A stretch of DNA of 44,809 bases from Deltaproteobacteria bacterium (GTDB lineage: Bacteria; Myxococcota_A; UBA796; GCA-2862545), in NCBI GenBank assembly GCA_006226595.1, contig SBGP01000058.1, positions 1 to 44,809 on the forward strand, written 5' to 3'. Made by a program: the position numbers and the translations under genes. Position 1 is the first letter of the stretch; every line of letters begins with the position of its first letter. Shown piece after piece: positions 35,381-44,785 of the stretch. The notes beneath the pieces are model-generated. The model searched no databases. It was not told the origin of the DNA and saw only the letters and a list, made by a program, of their open reading frames with translations.

Positions 35381-37092
35381 CAGCCCTCGCTCAGCAGCGC
35401 GTCGAGGTCGCTGCCGCCAGAGGACTTGGCCTCGGGCGCCGAGCCACCGCTGTCCTCGTTGGACGACTTCTTCCGGCGGCGACGCTTGCGCTTCGGCTTG
35501 TCGTCGGAGCCGCCGCCCGCACCCTCGGAGAGCAGCGCGTCGAGGTCGTCGGTGCTGGCGCGGCTCTCGCGGCGCCCGCCGTCGTCGTCATCATCGCGGC
35601 GACGGCCACGGCCACGCTTCTGTCCACCGGTCGAGCTCTTGCGGCCGCCCTTCTTGCGGGACGCCTTCTCTTCGCGGTGCTGGCGACGCTCCTCTTCCTC
35701 GGCCTCGAGGTCGATCCCGGCGGCCAGCGCTACCCGACGGCGGTTCCACTGGAAGAACGCGCGCAGGGATGCCGCGAGGAGGGCCTCGCCATCGTCCCGC
35801 TCGAGCAGGGCGCGCACGGTCGGCAGGTAGGACTCGAAGACCATCGTGCCCATCGCGTTCTTGATCGTGCGGGCCTGGCGGTCGACGCGCGCGCGGATCG
35901 CGGTCTCGGCGTCGGGGAGCTCGCGAGTCTCGAACTCGACCTTCTTGTCGCGCTCGAGGACCCGGCGGGTGTTGAGGTCGGCGCCGCCAACGAGGCTGAT
36001 CGCCGTACCCTTCTTGCCGATGCGGCCGGTACGACCGATGCGGTGCATGTACACGGCGGGGTCGGGCGGAAGCGCGTAGTTCACGACGTGGGTGAGGTCC
36101 GAGATGTCGATGCCACGGGAGGCGACATCGGTGGCGACGAGGAAGCGAACCTCGCCGGCCTTCACCCGGTTCATCACGCGGGTGCGCTGCTTCTGCGGCA
36201 GCTCCCCGCTGATCAGCTGGGCATCGAGGCCCTGCCGGTCGAGGTAGCTGGCGACGGTCGCCGCGTCCTCACGGGTGTTGCAGAAGATGATGGCCGCATC
36301 GGGATCCTCGACGTCGAGGATGTAGAGGAGCGTGCGCACCTTGTGCTGCTGCGGATCGGTCGTGTAGAGGATGTGCTCGATGCCCTCGACGTGATCGCCG
36401 TCGGTGGACAGACGGATCTCGATCGGATCCTTCAGGTACTGGGCGCACAGCCGCTCGGTCTCCTTCGAGATCGTCGCGGAGAACAGCAGCACCTGGCGGC
36501 CGTCCTGGGTGGCGCCGAGGATCGAGGTCACGTCCTCGTAGAAGCCCATCGACAGCATCTCGTCCGCCTCGTCGAGGCAGGCCATGTCGACCTTGGACGC
36601 GTCGAGGTGCTTGCGACGGATGTGGTCGAGCACGCGACCGGGGGTGCCGACGATCAGGCTCGCACCGGCCTCGAGGGCCGCGATCTGCGGGTTGATCGGC
36701 ACGCCGCCGACCAGCGTAGCCACGCCGATGCCGCGGTGGCGGGCCATCGACTCGGCCTCTTCGGCGATCTGCTGAGCGAGCTCGCGGGTCGGAGCGAGCA
36801 CGATGGCGCGGGGGCCACGCTCACCAGCAGGAATGCGCTCGATGAGCGGAATCACGAACGCCGCGGTCTTGCCGGTGCCGGTCTTCGCGCGGACCAGCAG
36901 GTCCTTGCCCGCGAGCGCGGGGTCGATGGTCTCGGCCTGGACGGGCGTCGCCGTCTTGTAGCCGTGGTCGTGGATGCCCTTGAGCAGCTCGGCCGAGATC
37001 GGGAAGTCCGCGAACTCGCGGTCGGACACGTAGTCGGAGCCCTGGGGCACGTGGGCCTCGGCATCTGCCGAAGCGTTCTCTTCTTGGGTCAT
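35380..37092 (-). CDS. DEAD-box ATP-dependent RNA helicase
   Basis: A 570-aa helicase. The Q motif (TPVQAETIDP), motif I (AKTGTGKT), Ia (PTRELA), Ib (TPGR), II (DEAD in CLDEADEMLSMGF), III (SAT), and the C-terminal HRIGRTGRIG are all intact, so ATPase and unwinding activity are expected. After about residue 375 a helical segment precedes a disordered, charged tail (450-570) holding Lys/Arg and Asp runs. The tail twice carries the 8-residue word DLDALLSEG, once internally and once at the very C terminus, a possible partner-binding motif. The tail could tether RNase E-like or NrnA partners. It starts the helicase-nrnA-ppa operon; no firm promoter is seen in the 189-bp leader. Confidence 0.95.
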   Translation of the reverse strand: MTQEENASADAEAHVPQGSDYVSDREFADFPISAELLKGIHDHGYKTATPVQAETIDPALAGKDLLVRAKTGTGKTAAFVIPLIERIPAGERGPRAIVLAPTRELAQQIAEEAESMARHRGIGVATLVGGVPINPQIAALEAGASLIVGTPGRVLDHIRRKHLDASKVDMACLDEADEMLSMGFYEDVTSILGATQDGRQVLLFSATISKETERLCAQYLKDPIEIRLSTDGDHVEGIEHILYTTDPQQHKVRTLLYILDVEDPDAAIIFCNTREDAATVASYLDRQGLDAQLISGELPQKQRTRVMNRVKAGEVRFLVATDVASRGIDISDLTHVVNYALPPDPAVYMHRIGRTGRIGKKGTAISLVGGADLNTRRVLERDKKVEFETRELPDAETAIRARVDRQARTIKNAMGTMVFESYLPTVRALLERDDGEALLAASLRAFFQWNRRRVALAAGIDLEAEEEERRQHREEKASRKKGGRKSSTGGQKRGRGRRRDDDDDGGRRESRASTDDLDALLSEGAGGGSDDKPKRKRRRRKKSSNEDSGGSAPEAKSSGGSDLDALLSEG

Positions 37093-37227
37093 GGTTCCTC
37101 TGGGGAGGCCCGGGCATCCATGGAGCGCCCGGGTTCGGGAAGCCGCGGCGGCGACAGGTAGGTCGCGGCACGCAGCGGGGCCCTTCGGCTGATCCCGAAA
37201 AGCCCATGTCAGGGGCCCCTTCCTATC

Positions 37228-37256
37228 GGCTTTGCGGGCTGTCGGCGAGCAAAGCC
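37228..37256. repeat. hairpin between MBL gene and helicase gene
   Basis: GGCTTTGC (37228-37235) and GCAAAGCC (37249-37256) form an 8-bp stem with a 13-nt loop. It lies 26 bp past the stop of the metallo-beta-lactamase gene (minus strand), where a terminator would fall, but no T-run follows on that strand. The rest of the 189-bp gap shows nothing else I can identify. Confidence 0.35.
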
Positions 37257-37281
37257 CGCTGTTCCCGTGCTTGTCGCGCCC

Positions 37282-38136
37282 TCAGACCCGCAGTGTGCCG
37301 AAGAATGGCAGCAGCGCATGGTCGCAGCCCGCTCGCTCGATCTCGCCGAGGAAACCGGGAATGTCGACGCCCGGGATCAGGTACGGTTCTTCTTCGATGG
37401 GCGTCGTGAACAGGTCCCAGTGGCACGGTACGACCACCTTCGGCCGCGTGAGCTCGATGGCGCGCGCCGTGTACCACGGCCGCCACACACGCCCGATGGC
37501 GCACAGGCAGAGCACGTCGCACTCGACACCCTGCAGCTCCTGATCGATGAAGTCCGCGGAGTCGATGTGGAGCACGCGAACGCCGCCGAGCTCCACGAGC
37601 CAGTTGAGGACGAGGCCGTGCCGGAAGGCGCCTACCTTCGCAGGCCAGGCGAACGGACGTGGAATGTCTCCCGGCATGCCCACGCGGTCGAAGAACACGC
37701 GGCCGTGGCGGCTCGGCAGTCCTCGGACCGAACCCGGTCCGCTGGCGATGTCCTCCTTGCCCGTCGTCTGCACGAGCTGGCGTTCCGGCAGCCCGTAGCT
37801 TCGCCCGACGTTGCACACCGACGGCGAGCCGATGAGCCGCGCCCCGGTCTGTTCGCAGAGCACCGGCGCGTCGAGCACGTGGTCGTGGTGGGCATGTCCC
37901 ACCAGCACGTCATCCGCCTTGGGGACGTACTTGTGGATCCGCTCGGCATCCGGAACCAGCGGACGGAACAGCGTGTCGCGGAGACCAGGCCGCGAGATGT
38001 ACGGGTCGACGACGACGGTGTGTCCCTCGGCCTCGAAGACGAAGCCCGCAGTGCCCAGGTAGGTCATCGACAGCCTGGCGTCGTGTGGCCCGGGATCGCG
38101 GTGGTACAGCGTGGGGTCGAGCTTCTCGCGGAGCAT
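37282..38136 (-). CDS. MBL-fold metal-dependent hydrolase
   Basis: A 284-aa metallo-beta-lactamase-fold protein. DDVLVGHAHHDHVLDAPVLC supplies the HxHxDH zinc motif, MTYLGTAGFVFEAEGHTVVV precedes it, and VVPCHWDLFTTPIEEEPYLI provides a later His. It lacks a signal peptide. The layout resembles UlaG/RNase Z-like and other small-molecule hydrolases (MBL, YcjY type); the substrate cannot be named. The ATG at 38136 is chosen over one 42 nt upstream because GAGG precedes it. It is divergent from the epimerase gene across 173 bp. Confidence 0.85.
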   Translation of the reverse strand: MLREKLDPTLYHRDPGPHDARLSMTYLGTAGFVFEAEGHTVVVDPYISRPGLRDTLFRPLVPDAERIHKYVPKADDVLVGHAHHDHVLDAPVLCEQTGARLIGSPSVCNVGRSYGLPERQLVQTTGKEDIASGPGSVRGLPSRHGRVFFDRVGMPGDIPRPFAWPAKVGAFRHGLVLNWLVELGGVRVLHIDSADFIDQELQGVECDVLCLCAIGRVWRPWYTARAIELTRPKVVVPCHWDLFTTPIEEEPYLIPGVDIPGFLGEIERAGCDHALLPFFGTLRV

Positions 38137-38263
38137 GGGGCCTCGGGGACCCGGCCAGAATACCCGAACAGGCGTCACGCTTCCGGAAAAGGTGAGCCGA
38201 GCACCCCCACCGTCGAAAGGACAGGATCTGCTGCCATTCCGGCTGACTGGTCGGTTTTCGCAC

Positions 38264-38292
38264 TTGACCGGAGCGCGGTCCGGCTGTATTTC
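38264..38292 (+). promoter_or_regulatory. candidate sigma-70 promoter for the TIGR01777-type gene
   Basis: TTGACC (38264-38269, 5 of 6 matches) and TATTTC (38287-38292, 3 of 6 matches) are spaced exactly 17 nt. They lie 18 nt before the GTG at 38310. A GACCG...CGGTC short symmetry (arms 5 bp) overlaps the -35. The spacing is ideal and the -10 is weak, so confidence is moderate. Confidence 0.4.
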
Positions 38293-38309
38293 CTCCGACC
38301 AGCCCTGCT

Positions 38310-39248
38310 GTGTCCCGTGGAGGAAGTCTGTCCAAGCGCGTCGCCATCACCGGTGGAACCGGCATGATCGGCTCCTGGCTCGTGCGAGCCCTGGAGGCCC
38401 GAGGCGACACGGCGCTGGTGCTCACGCGACAGGATCCCCGCAACGATTGCCAGGTCCAGTGGGACCCCAAGCGCGGCGTCCAGGACAAGGAGCGGCTAGA
38501 GGGACTCGATGCGGTGATTCACCTCACCGGCGCCCCCATTGCCGCCCGCCCGTGGACGAAGGCCCGTCGCGACGAGCTGTGGTCCAGCCGGGTCGACGCG
38601 ACCGCCGTGCTGCTCGACTCGCTCGCCGAGCTTCGCGACCCGCCGAAGGCCTACGTCGGCGCCGGCGGTCTCGGGTTCTACGGCGACCGCGGCGACCAGG
38701 TGCTCACCGAGGACGACGGCCCCGGTACCGGCTTTCTCTCCGAGCTCGCGCAGGGCTGGGAAGAGGCGCACTTCAAGGCCCGCGACCTCGGCTGTCGCAC
38801 CAGCGTGATGCGCAAGAGCATCGTGCTCAGCCCCTCCGGCGGCGCGTTTCCGCTGATGGTGCGCCCATTCTCGATTGGCTTCGGCGGCTGGCTCGGCGAC
38901 GGCCGCCAGTACATGCCGTGGGTCAGCATCCGCGACACGGTGCAGGGCTACCTCCTCGGCGTCGACCACCCCGAGCTCGAGGGCCCGGTGAACCTCACGG
39001 TCCCCTCGCCCGCGATCAACAAAGAGTGGAGCAAAGCCCTCGGCAAGGCGCTGCACCGTCCGGTGCTCACGCACGCGCCGAAGTGGGCCCTGCGCGGCGC
39101 CCTCGGTGAGCTCGCCGAAGACCTGTTCCTCGCCAGCGTTCGCGCCGAGCCTGGGAAGCTGCTCACGCTTGGCTACGAGTTCATCGACGCCGACGCCGAG
39201 AGCGCGTTCACGTGGCTCGTCGACGCCTACAACAAGGGCGAGTGGTAG
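38310..39248 (+). CDS. TIGR01777-family NAD-dependent epimerase/SDR (YfcH-like)
   Basis: A protein of up to 312 aa. KRVAITGGTGMIGSWLVRAL is the NAD-binding Rossmann motif, VIHLTGAPIAARPW the family's second signature, and VMRKSIVLSPSGGAFPLMV plus PWVSIRDTVQGYLLGV the substrate half. Homologues are called YfcH or epimerase-family proteins; their substrates are not known. Two starts are possible: GTG at 38310 with a weak site, or CTG at 38328 directly after GGAGGAAGT, which would give a protein starting MSKRVAITGG, the more usual N terminus. I list the longer form. It is convergent with the LOG gene, 67 bp apart. Confidence 0.85.
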   Translation: MSRGGSLSKRVAITGGTGMIGSWLVRALEARGDTALVLTRQDPRNDCQVQWDPKRGVQDKERLEGLDAVIHLTGAPIAARPWTKARRDELWSSRVDATAVLLDSLAELRDPPKAYVGAGGLGFYGDRGDQVLTEDDGPGTGFLSELAQGWEEAHFKARDLGCRTSVMRKSIVLSPSGGAFPLMVRPFSIGFGGWLGDGRQYMPWVSIRDTVQGYLLGVDHPELEGPVNLTVPSPAINKEWSKALGKALHRPVLTHAPKWALRGALGELAEDLFLASVRAEPGKLLTLGYEFIDADAESAFTWLVDAYNKGEW

Positions 39249-39315
39249 CGCTCCACGCGCCGTCCACTCGCCCCACGTCGCGGAGCTCAGGGCCCCGCAC
39301 TCGCGTCACCGTCGC

Positions 39316-40128
39316 CTAGCCCTCGGCCGCCTCGAGCTCGGCGGTCAGGTACTCGAAGGCCTCGTCGACGTTGCTGACGATCTTGAACAGGTTCACGTCG
39401 CCAGGGCTGATGGTGCCGAAGTCGGCCATCGCCTCGAGGTTGAAGATCGTCTCGAAGTACTCGGCGCCGTAGAGCACGATCGGGAGGGGCTTCGTGATCT
39501 TTCCGGTCTGCACGAGGGTCAGCGTCTCGAACAGCTCGTCCATGGTGCCGAAGCCACCCGGGAAGATCACGAGGGCCTTGCACAGGTACAGGAACCAGAG
39601 CTTGCGGGTGAAGAAGTAGTGGAACTCGAACGCGAGCTCGGGGGTGACCCACTTGTTCACGCCGGCCTCGAAGGGCAGCGAGATGCCGAGACCCACCGAA
39701 CGACCGCCGTCGATGTCGGCGGCACCGCGGTTGGCGGCCTCCATGATGCCGGGACCGCCACCACTGCAGATGTAGTAGCTGCGCTTGGTCTTGCGCAAGA
39801 TCGACCACTCGGTGAGCTTCGCCGCGAGCTGGCGCGCGTCCCGGTAGTACTTGGAGAGCGCCTCACGACGCTGCGCGTCCTCGAAGGCGCGCTTCAGGGC
39901 GGCATCCTCGGGAGCCGCCTCGTGCGCGGCCTTGGCGGCGGTCAGGTGGCGCCGCGCCTCTCCGGGCGGCTTGATGCGTGCGGAGCCGAAGAACACGATC
40001 GTGTTGTGCACGCCCTGACGCGCCAGGCGCTGACGGGGCTCCTCGTACTCGCACATGATGCGGATCGTGCGCGCGGCGGGCGAGTTCAGGAAGTCGAGGT
40101 TCTTGTAGGCCTTGGGCGGCTGCTGCAT
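39316..40128 (-). CDS. LOG-family protein (TIGR00730/lysine-decarboxylase-like)
   Basis: A 270-aa Rossmann-type protein. TIVFFGSARIKPP begins the fold, YYICSGGGPGIMEAANRGAA is the nucleotide loop, and VIFPGGFGTMDELFE carries the PGGxGTxxE motif that gives LOG-type proteins phosphoribohydrolase activity on cytokinin-like nucleoside monophosphates. Despite older names it is not a lysine decarboxylase. The extra N terminus (about 50 residues of charged helices) is typical of the longer bacterial group. I use ATG 40128, 5 nt after GGAG, rather than the GTG 6 nt upstream. Bacterial substrates are uncertain. Confidence 0.9.
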   Translation of the reverse strand: MQQPPKAYKNLDFLNSPAARTIRIMCEYEEPRQRLARQGVHNTIVFFGSARIKPPGEARRHLTAAKAAHEAAPEDAALKRAFEDAQRREALSKYYRDARQLAAKLTEWSILRKTKRSYYICSGGGPGIMEAANRGAADIDGGRSVGLGISLPFEAGVNKWVTPELAFEFHYFFTRKLWFLYLCKALVIFPGGFGTMDELFETLTLVQTGKITKPLPIVLYGAEYFETIFNLEAMADFGTISPGDVNLFKIVSNVDEAFEYLTAELEAAEG

Positions 40129-40270
40129 GGTCACTCCGTAGGGCCGCCGGCATCATCATCACCAGCAGCGGGCCGAACACCATAGCCACCACGGCGAGCG
40201 CCGTCACCTCGCCGTCACAGATGGCGGGTGCACCGAGCACGCCCCTGCAGCGCCGGGAGGCGCGGCGCGA

Positions 40271-40846
40271 CTAGCTCGCCGGCTCGACCGGCGGGCGGTC
40301 GGATGCAAGCTCCTGCCCGGGGAGTGCCGCGATCGGCGCCTCGCGCAGGCGCATGGTCATCGCGACGAAACGCTCGCGACCGACACCACCCTTCGCGGGA
40401 CGCTCCGGCAGCTCGGCCATCGTCTCGAAGCCGACCTCGGAGTACAGCTTGTGGGCGCGACGGTTGTCGGCCGAGACCATGAGGGTGACGGCGCGAATCC
40501 CGCGGGCCGCGAGGCGTTCGAGCACGCCGTGCAGGAAACGGTGGCCCAGACCCTTGCCGCGCCAGCCCGGACGAATGCCCATGGACAGGAGGTGGACCTC
40601 GTTCGGGCGGTCCCAGGTACGCATGCAGGCGCAGGTACCGATCACGATGTCGTCGGCCTTGAGCAGGAACACGCGTCCCGACAGGAAGAAGGCCGCGGCC
40701 GTGTACCGCGAGAACGTGGACTCGGTGAACGTCTGCAGATCGATTTCGACGAGCGTCTGGACGAGGTGTTCGTCGACGCGGTCGACTTCCTCCACGCTGA
40801 TGTCGTACGAGCGTCCCGATGCCGTAGCAATCTGGAACTTCTGCAT
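40271..40846 (-). CDS. GNAT-family N-acetyltransferase
   Basis: A 191-aa protein. VHLLSMGIRPGWRGKGLGHR holds the acetyl-CoA pyrophosphate loop (RxxGxG form RGKGLG) and AVTLMVSADNRRAHKLYSEV the following strand and helix; FETMAELPERP ends the fold. It should acetylate an amine on a small molecule or protein; the target cannot be named. The ATG at 40846 follows GGGGG; the frame stays open upstream but through the promoter. A near-consensus promoter and two inverted repeats lie in the 180-bp divergent region shared with the aminopeptidase gene. The 136-bp gap downstream, before the LOG gene, shows nothing I recognise. Confidence 0.88.
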   Translation of the reverse strand: MQKFQIATASGRSYDISVEEVDRVDEHLVQTLVEIDLQTFTESTFSRYTAAAFFLSGRVFLLKADDIVIGTCACMRTWDRPNEVHLLSMGIRPGWRGKGLGHRFLHGVLERLAARGIRAVTLMVSADNRRAHKLYSEVGFETMAELPERPAKGGVGRERFVAMTMRLREAPIAALPGQELASDRPPVEPAS

Positions 40847-40870
40847 AAAACCCCCAGTTATCCCGACATG

Positions 40871-40899
40871 ACAGTAGGACTGCGGCCGCTCTCTGTCAA
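40871..40899 (-). promoter_or_regulatory. promoter of the GNAT gene
   Basis: On the minus strand a perfect TTGACA (40899-40894) is followed after exactly 17 nt by TACTGT (40876-40871), which keeps the key A2 and T6 of the -10. The start codon is 25 nt further downstream. This is the clearest sigma-70-like promoter in the window. Confidence 0.6.
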
Positions 40900-40907
40900 C
40901 GACAGAG
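40891..40907. promoter_or_regulatory. inverted repeat overlapping the GNAT -35 (candidate operator)
   Basis: Arms CTCTGTC and GACAGAG match perfectly over 7 bp with the spacer AAC. The left arm and centre contain the TTGACA hexamer, so a bound repressor would block RNA polymerase. Confidence 0.45.
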
Positions 40908-40939
40908 CCCCTTCCATCCGCGCGGATCCGCACGGCTGG

Positions 40940-40958
40940 CTGCAACCGTGCGTTGCAG
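40940..40958. promoter_or_regulatory. inverted repeat upstream of the aminopeptidase gene (candidate operator)
   Basis: Arms CTGCAAC and GTTGCAG match perfectly over 7 bp around the spacer CGTGC. It lies 69 bp upstream of the Xaa-Pro aminopeptidase ATG and 33 bp from the operator-like site at the GNAT promoter. No -35/-10 pair is clear for the plus-strand gene. Confidence 0.4.
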
Positions 40959-41026
40959 ACAAGAATCCGGGCGCGATCGGGATGAACCACCCGCGCGCGG
41001 CGTTAGATCCCTCTTCCGGAGACCCC

Positions 41027-42352
41027 ATGATCCAGCCTGACTTCGCCGCCCACCGTGCCGCCCTGCTCGCCGCCCTGCCCAAGGACGAGGCAGTCTTCCT
41101 CGTTGGAACGCCGCATCACCTGCGCAATGGCGACGCCGAGTACCGCTACCGGCCGAGCTCCGACATCTTCTGGCTCACCGGCTGGCCCGATCCCGAAGTC
41201 GCCGTGCTCATCCGTCACGGCGAAGCCCCGGTGACGCTGTTCGTCCAGGAGAAGGACCGCGAGCGCGAGGTATGGACCGGGTACCGCCCGGGGCCCGAGG
41301 GTGCCGTCGAGGACTACGGCGCGGACCAGGCCTTCGAGTTCGCCGACCTGCCGGCCAAGCTGCCCGATCTGCTGCTCGGGATCCGTGCGGTGCACTACGC
41401 CTTCGCGCAGGACGCGGACATGGACGAGCTGTTCATGGGCTGCATCGGCCGGGCTCGCCGCAAGGCGCGCAAGGAGGGCAACCTCACTCCCGAGACCTTC
41501 CACGACCCCTCCCGGCTGCTCCACGAGCTGCGGCTCGTGAAGACGCCTGACGAGATCGCGATGCTCGAAGAAGCCGCGCGCATCACCGCCCTCGCCCACA
41601 CCGAGGCCATGCGCGTCGCCGCCCCCGGCGTGAACGAGCACGAGATCGACGCGCTCATCGACTACACCTTCCGTCGGCACGGCGGAAAGGGCGCGGGCTA
41701 CACGAACATCGTCGCCGGCGGCGCGAATGCCTGCATCCTCCACTACATCGTCAACGACCAGCCGCTGCACGATGGCGACCTGCTGCTCATCGACGCGGGC
41801 TGCGAGTACGGCTTCTACACCGCTGACGTGACCCGGACCTTCCCGGTCAGCGGCCGGTTCACCGAGGCCCAGCGCGAAGTCTACGAGTGGGTCCTCAAGG
41901 CCCAGTACGCCGCCATCGAAGAGGCCCGTGCCGGCCGCCCCTACCCGGCGATGCACGAGGCGGCCTGTCGCGTGCTCACCCAGGCCCTCATCGCCCTCGA
42001 CGTCCTCGAAGGCCCGCTCGACGAGCTCGTCGACGAGGAGGCGTTCAAGCCCTGGTACATGCACGGCACCGGTCACTGGCTCGGCATGGACGTGCACGAC
42101 GTGGGCGCCTACGCCCGCGATGGCCTCCCCCGCATGCTCGCCCCCGGCATGGTCGTCACGGTCGAGCCCGGCCTGTACTTCGCCGAAGATGACGAGGACG
42201 TCCCGGAGCGCCTGCGCGGCATTGGCATCCGCATCGAGGACGACATCCTCGTCACCGATGGCGAGCCTCGCAACCTGACCGCGGCGATCCCGAAGACGGT
42301 GGCCGAGGTCGAGGCAGCCTGCGGTGGCGCCCCGTCCACCGCCGTGGCCTGA
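41027..42352 (+). CDS. pepP: Xaa-Pro aminopeptidase (M24B)
   Basis: A 441-aa aminopeptidase P. An N-terminal creatinase-like domain (RYRPSSDIFWLTGWPDPEVA) is followed by the pita-bread metallopeptidase fold. All five dinuclear-metal ligands can be seen: Asp in LLLIDAGCEYG, Asp in FYTADVTRTFP, His in HGTGHWLGMDVHDVG, Glu in VTVEPGLYFAEDD and Glu in GIRIEDDIL. It removes N-terminal residues preceding proline, most often Mn-dependent, in the cytoplasm. The ATG follows CCGGAG with proper spacing. It would complement the peptide uptake and asparaginase functions seen earlier in the window. Confidence 0.95.
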   Translation: MIQPDFAAHRAALLAALPKDEAVFLVGTPHHLRNGDAEYRYRPSSDIFWLTGWPDPEVAVLIRHGEAPVTLFVQEKDREREVWTGYRPGPEGAVEDYGADQAFEFADLPAKLPDLLLGIRAVHYAFAQDADMDELFMGCIGRARRKARKEGNLTPETFHDPSRLLHELRLVKTPDEIAMLEEAARITALAHTEAMRVAAPGVNEHEIDALIDYTFRRHGGKGAGYTNIVAGGANACILHYIVNDQPLHDGDLLLIDAGCEYGFYTADVTRTFPVSGRFTEAQREVYEWVLKAQYAAIEEARAGRPYPAMHEAACRVLTQALIALDVLEGPLDELVDEEAFKPWYMHGTGHWLGMDVHDVGAYARDGLPRMLAPGMVVTVEPGLYFAEDDEDVPERLRGIGIRIEDDILVTDGEPRNLTAAIPKTVAEVEAACGGAPSTAVA

Positions 42353-42402
42353 GCGACGACCGTCCCCTGCTGGTTCGTATCGCCGCGGGCATCGGCGGCG
42401 CG

Positions 42403-42957
42403 ATGGCCGCGGTGTGCTTCGGAGCCACGGCCCTGTGCTTTGGACTACGCCAAGGCGTGAGCGCCGCCGCCCCGGGCTTCCTCGACAGCATCGGCCTCGG
42501 CTGGCTCGAGCTGGTGCCGGCCCCCACGGTCGACGCAGACACGACGACCCACGACTGCGAGCTCTCGTGGGTCCGCGACGGGCTGAGCTCGTTGTCCTAC
42601 ACCATCTCGTGCACGGCCGAGGGCGAGGACATCGAGCTCTCGGAGCTCCACCTCGCGGTGATGGATGCCTCCGCATGGACCTCCGGTGCGTGGGAGCGCG
42701 ACCGGACCCAGGTCTACACCTACGAAGAGCAGTGGCCAATGGACGAGGATGTGGTGCGCATCGAGGCCGGCCGCACCTGGACCTATGACGGCAACATGGC
42801 GGCAGGCATGGCCGACTGGCTCGGCGGAGAGCCTCGGGCGGTGCTGTGGACCGCCGACGTCCGGCACCCCGAGCGAGACCCGGACGATGCCGAACGTCTG
42901 TGCCGCAAGCCCGGCGAGTGCCGCATCGCGCTGACGAGCGTCGAGCCTCCTCGCTGA
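42403..42957 (+). CDS. small membrane-anchored or exported protein of unknown function
   Basis: At least 184 aa. From the ATG at 42403 the protein begins in a hydrophobic stretch (MAAVCFGATALCFGLR). The reading frame continues upstream to possible CTG starts at 42367/42370, which would add LVRIAAGIGGA and lengthen it to a proper membrane segment; I cannot choose. The mature part has two cysteines bracketing a beta hairpin (HDCELSWVRDGLSSLSYTIS then C) and two near the C terminus (LCRKPGECR), so disulfides are likely. ERDPDDAERLCRKPGECRIA ends the protein. It starts about 50 bp after pepP. No family recognised. Confidence 0.6.
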   Translation: MAAVCFGATALCFGLRQGVSAAAPGFLDSIGLGWLELVPAPTVDADTTTHDCELSWVRDGLSSLSYTISCTAEGEDIELSELHLAVMDASAWTSGAWERDRTQVYTYEEQWPMDEDVVRIEAGRTWTYDGNMAAGMADWLGGEPRAVLWTADVRHPERDPDDAERLCRKPGECRIALTSVEPPR

Positions 42958-43007
42958 GCGCCCACGAACAGCGTTCTCGCGAAGCTACACCCACTTGTCA
43001 CCTGGAC

Positions 43008-43031
43008 TTCATCCGTTCATCCGGATAGACG
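43008..43031. promoter_or_regulatory. tandem 8-mer and imperfect palindrome upstream of ahcY
   Basis: TTCATCCG occurs twice in tandem (43008-43023). Overlapping it, ATCCGGAT (43019-43026) is a perfect 8-bp palindrome whose symmetry extends as CGT...ACG at 43014-43031. It ends 25 bp before the ahcY ATG. It could be a regulator site; ArsR-type SahR is known to control SAM-cycle genes in Proteobacteria, but I cannot match its motif here. The rest of the 99-bp leader shows only AGGAGG (43047-43052). Confidence 0.3.
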
Positions 43032-43056
43032 AATCCTCCAAAGCCCAGGAGGCTCC

Positions 43057-44622
<1,566 letters not shown>

Positions 44623-44624
44623 CA

Positions 44625-44709
44625 GCGGTCGCAGTCGCTCCGGGCCGAAATCGGGAGTGTCCCACGATGCTCGTGGGGTAGCCGATTTCGGCCCTTCGCT
44701 GGCGACCGC
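44625..44709. repeat. nested three-tier inverted repeat downstream of ahcY
   Basis: Three perfect stems are nested: GCGGTCGC / GCGACCGC (44625-44632 with 44702-44709, 8 bp); GGGCCGAAATCGG / CCGATTTCGGCCC (44642-44654 with 44682-44694, 13 bp); CCCACGA / TCGTGGG (44661-44667 with 44671-44677, 7 bp, TGC loop). It begins 3 nt after the ahcY stop. It could be a strong transcription end without a T-run, an mRNA-stabilising structure, or a REP-like element. Confidence 0.75.
44682..44705 (+). repeat. direct repeat, copy 1 (right arm of the nested hairpin)
   Basis: A 24-nt segment of form CCGATTTCGGCC...GGCGA, shared at 23 of 24 positions with 44786-44809. It coincides with the right arm of the 13-bp stem plus the next 11 nt. 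Confidence 0.8.
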
Positions 44710-44785
44710 GACCCGCGGTTCCGCGGCCTGGTTGGGCCACGCGACGCCGTCGTTCGAGAGAGCGGCGGCGTTGCTGCTGAGGGGA

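Noticed and set aside
40135-40270. A short hydrophobic peptide frame in the gap before the LOG gene.
   Set aside because: It has no convincing ribosome site and runs out of frame into the LOG gene; composition is compatible with chance.
42958-43056. SAH riboswitch upstream of ahcY.
   Set aside because: The 99-nt leader lacks the conserved SAH-riboswitch core as far as I can read it, and is short. Only a tandem 8-mer and a short palindrome are present.
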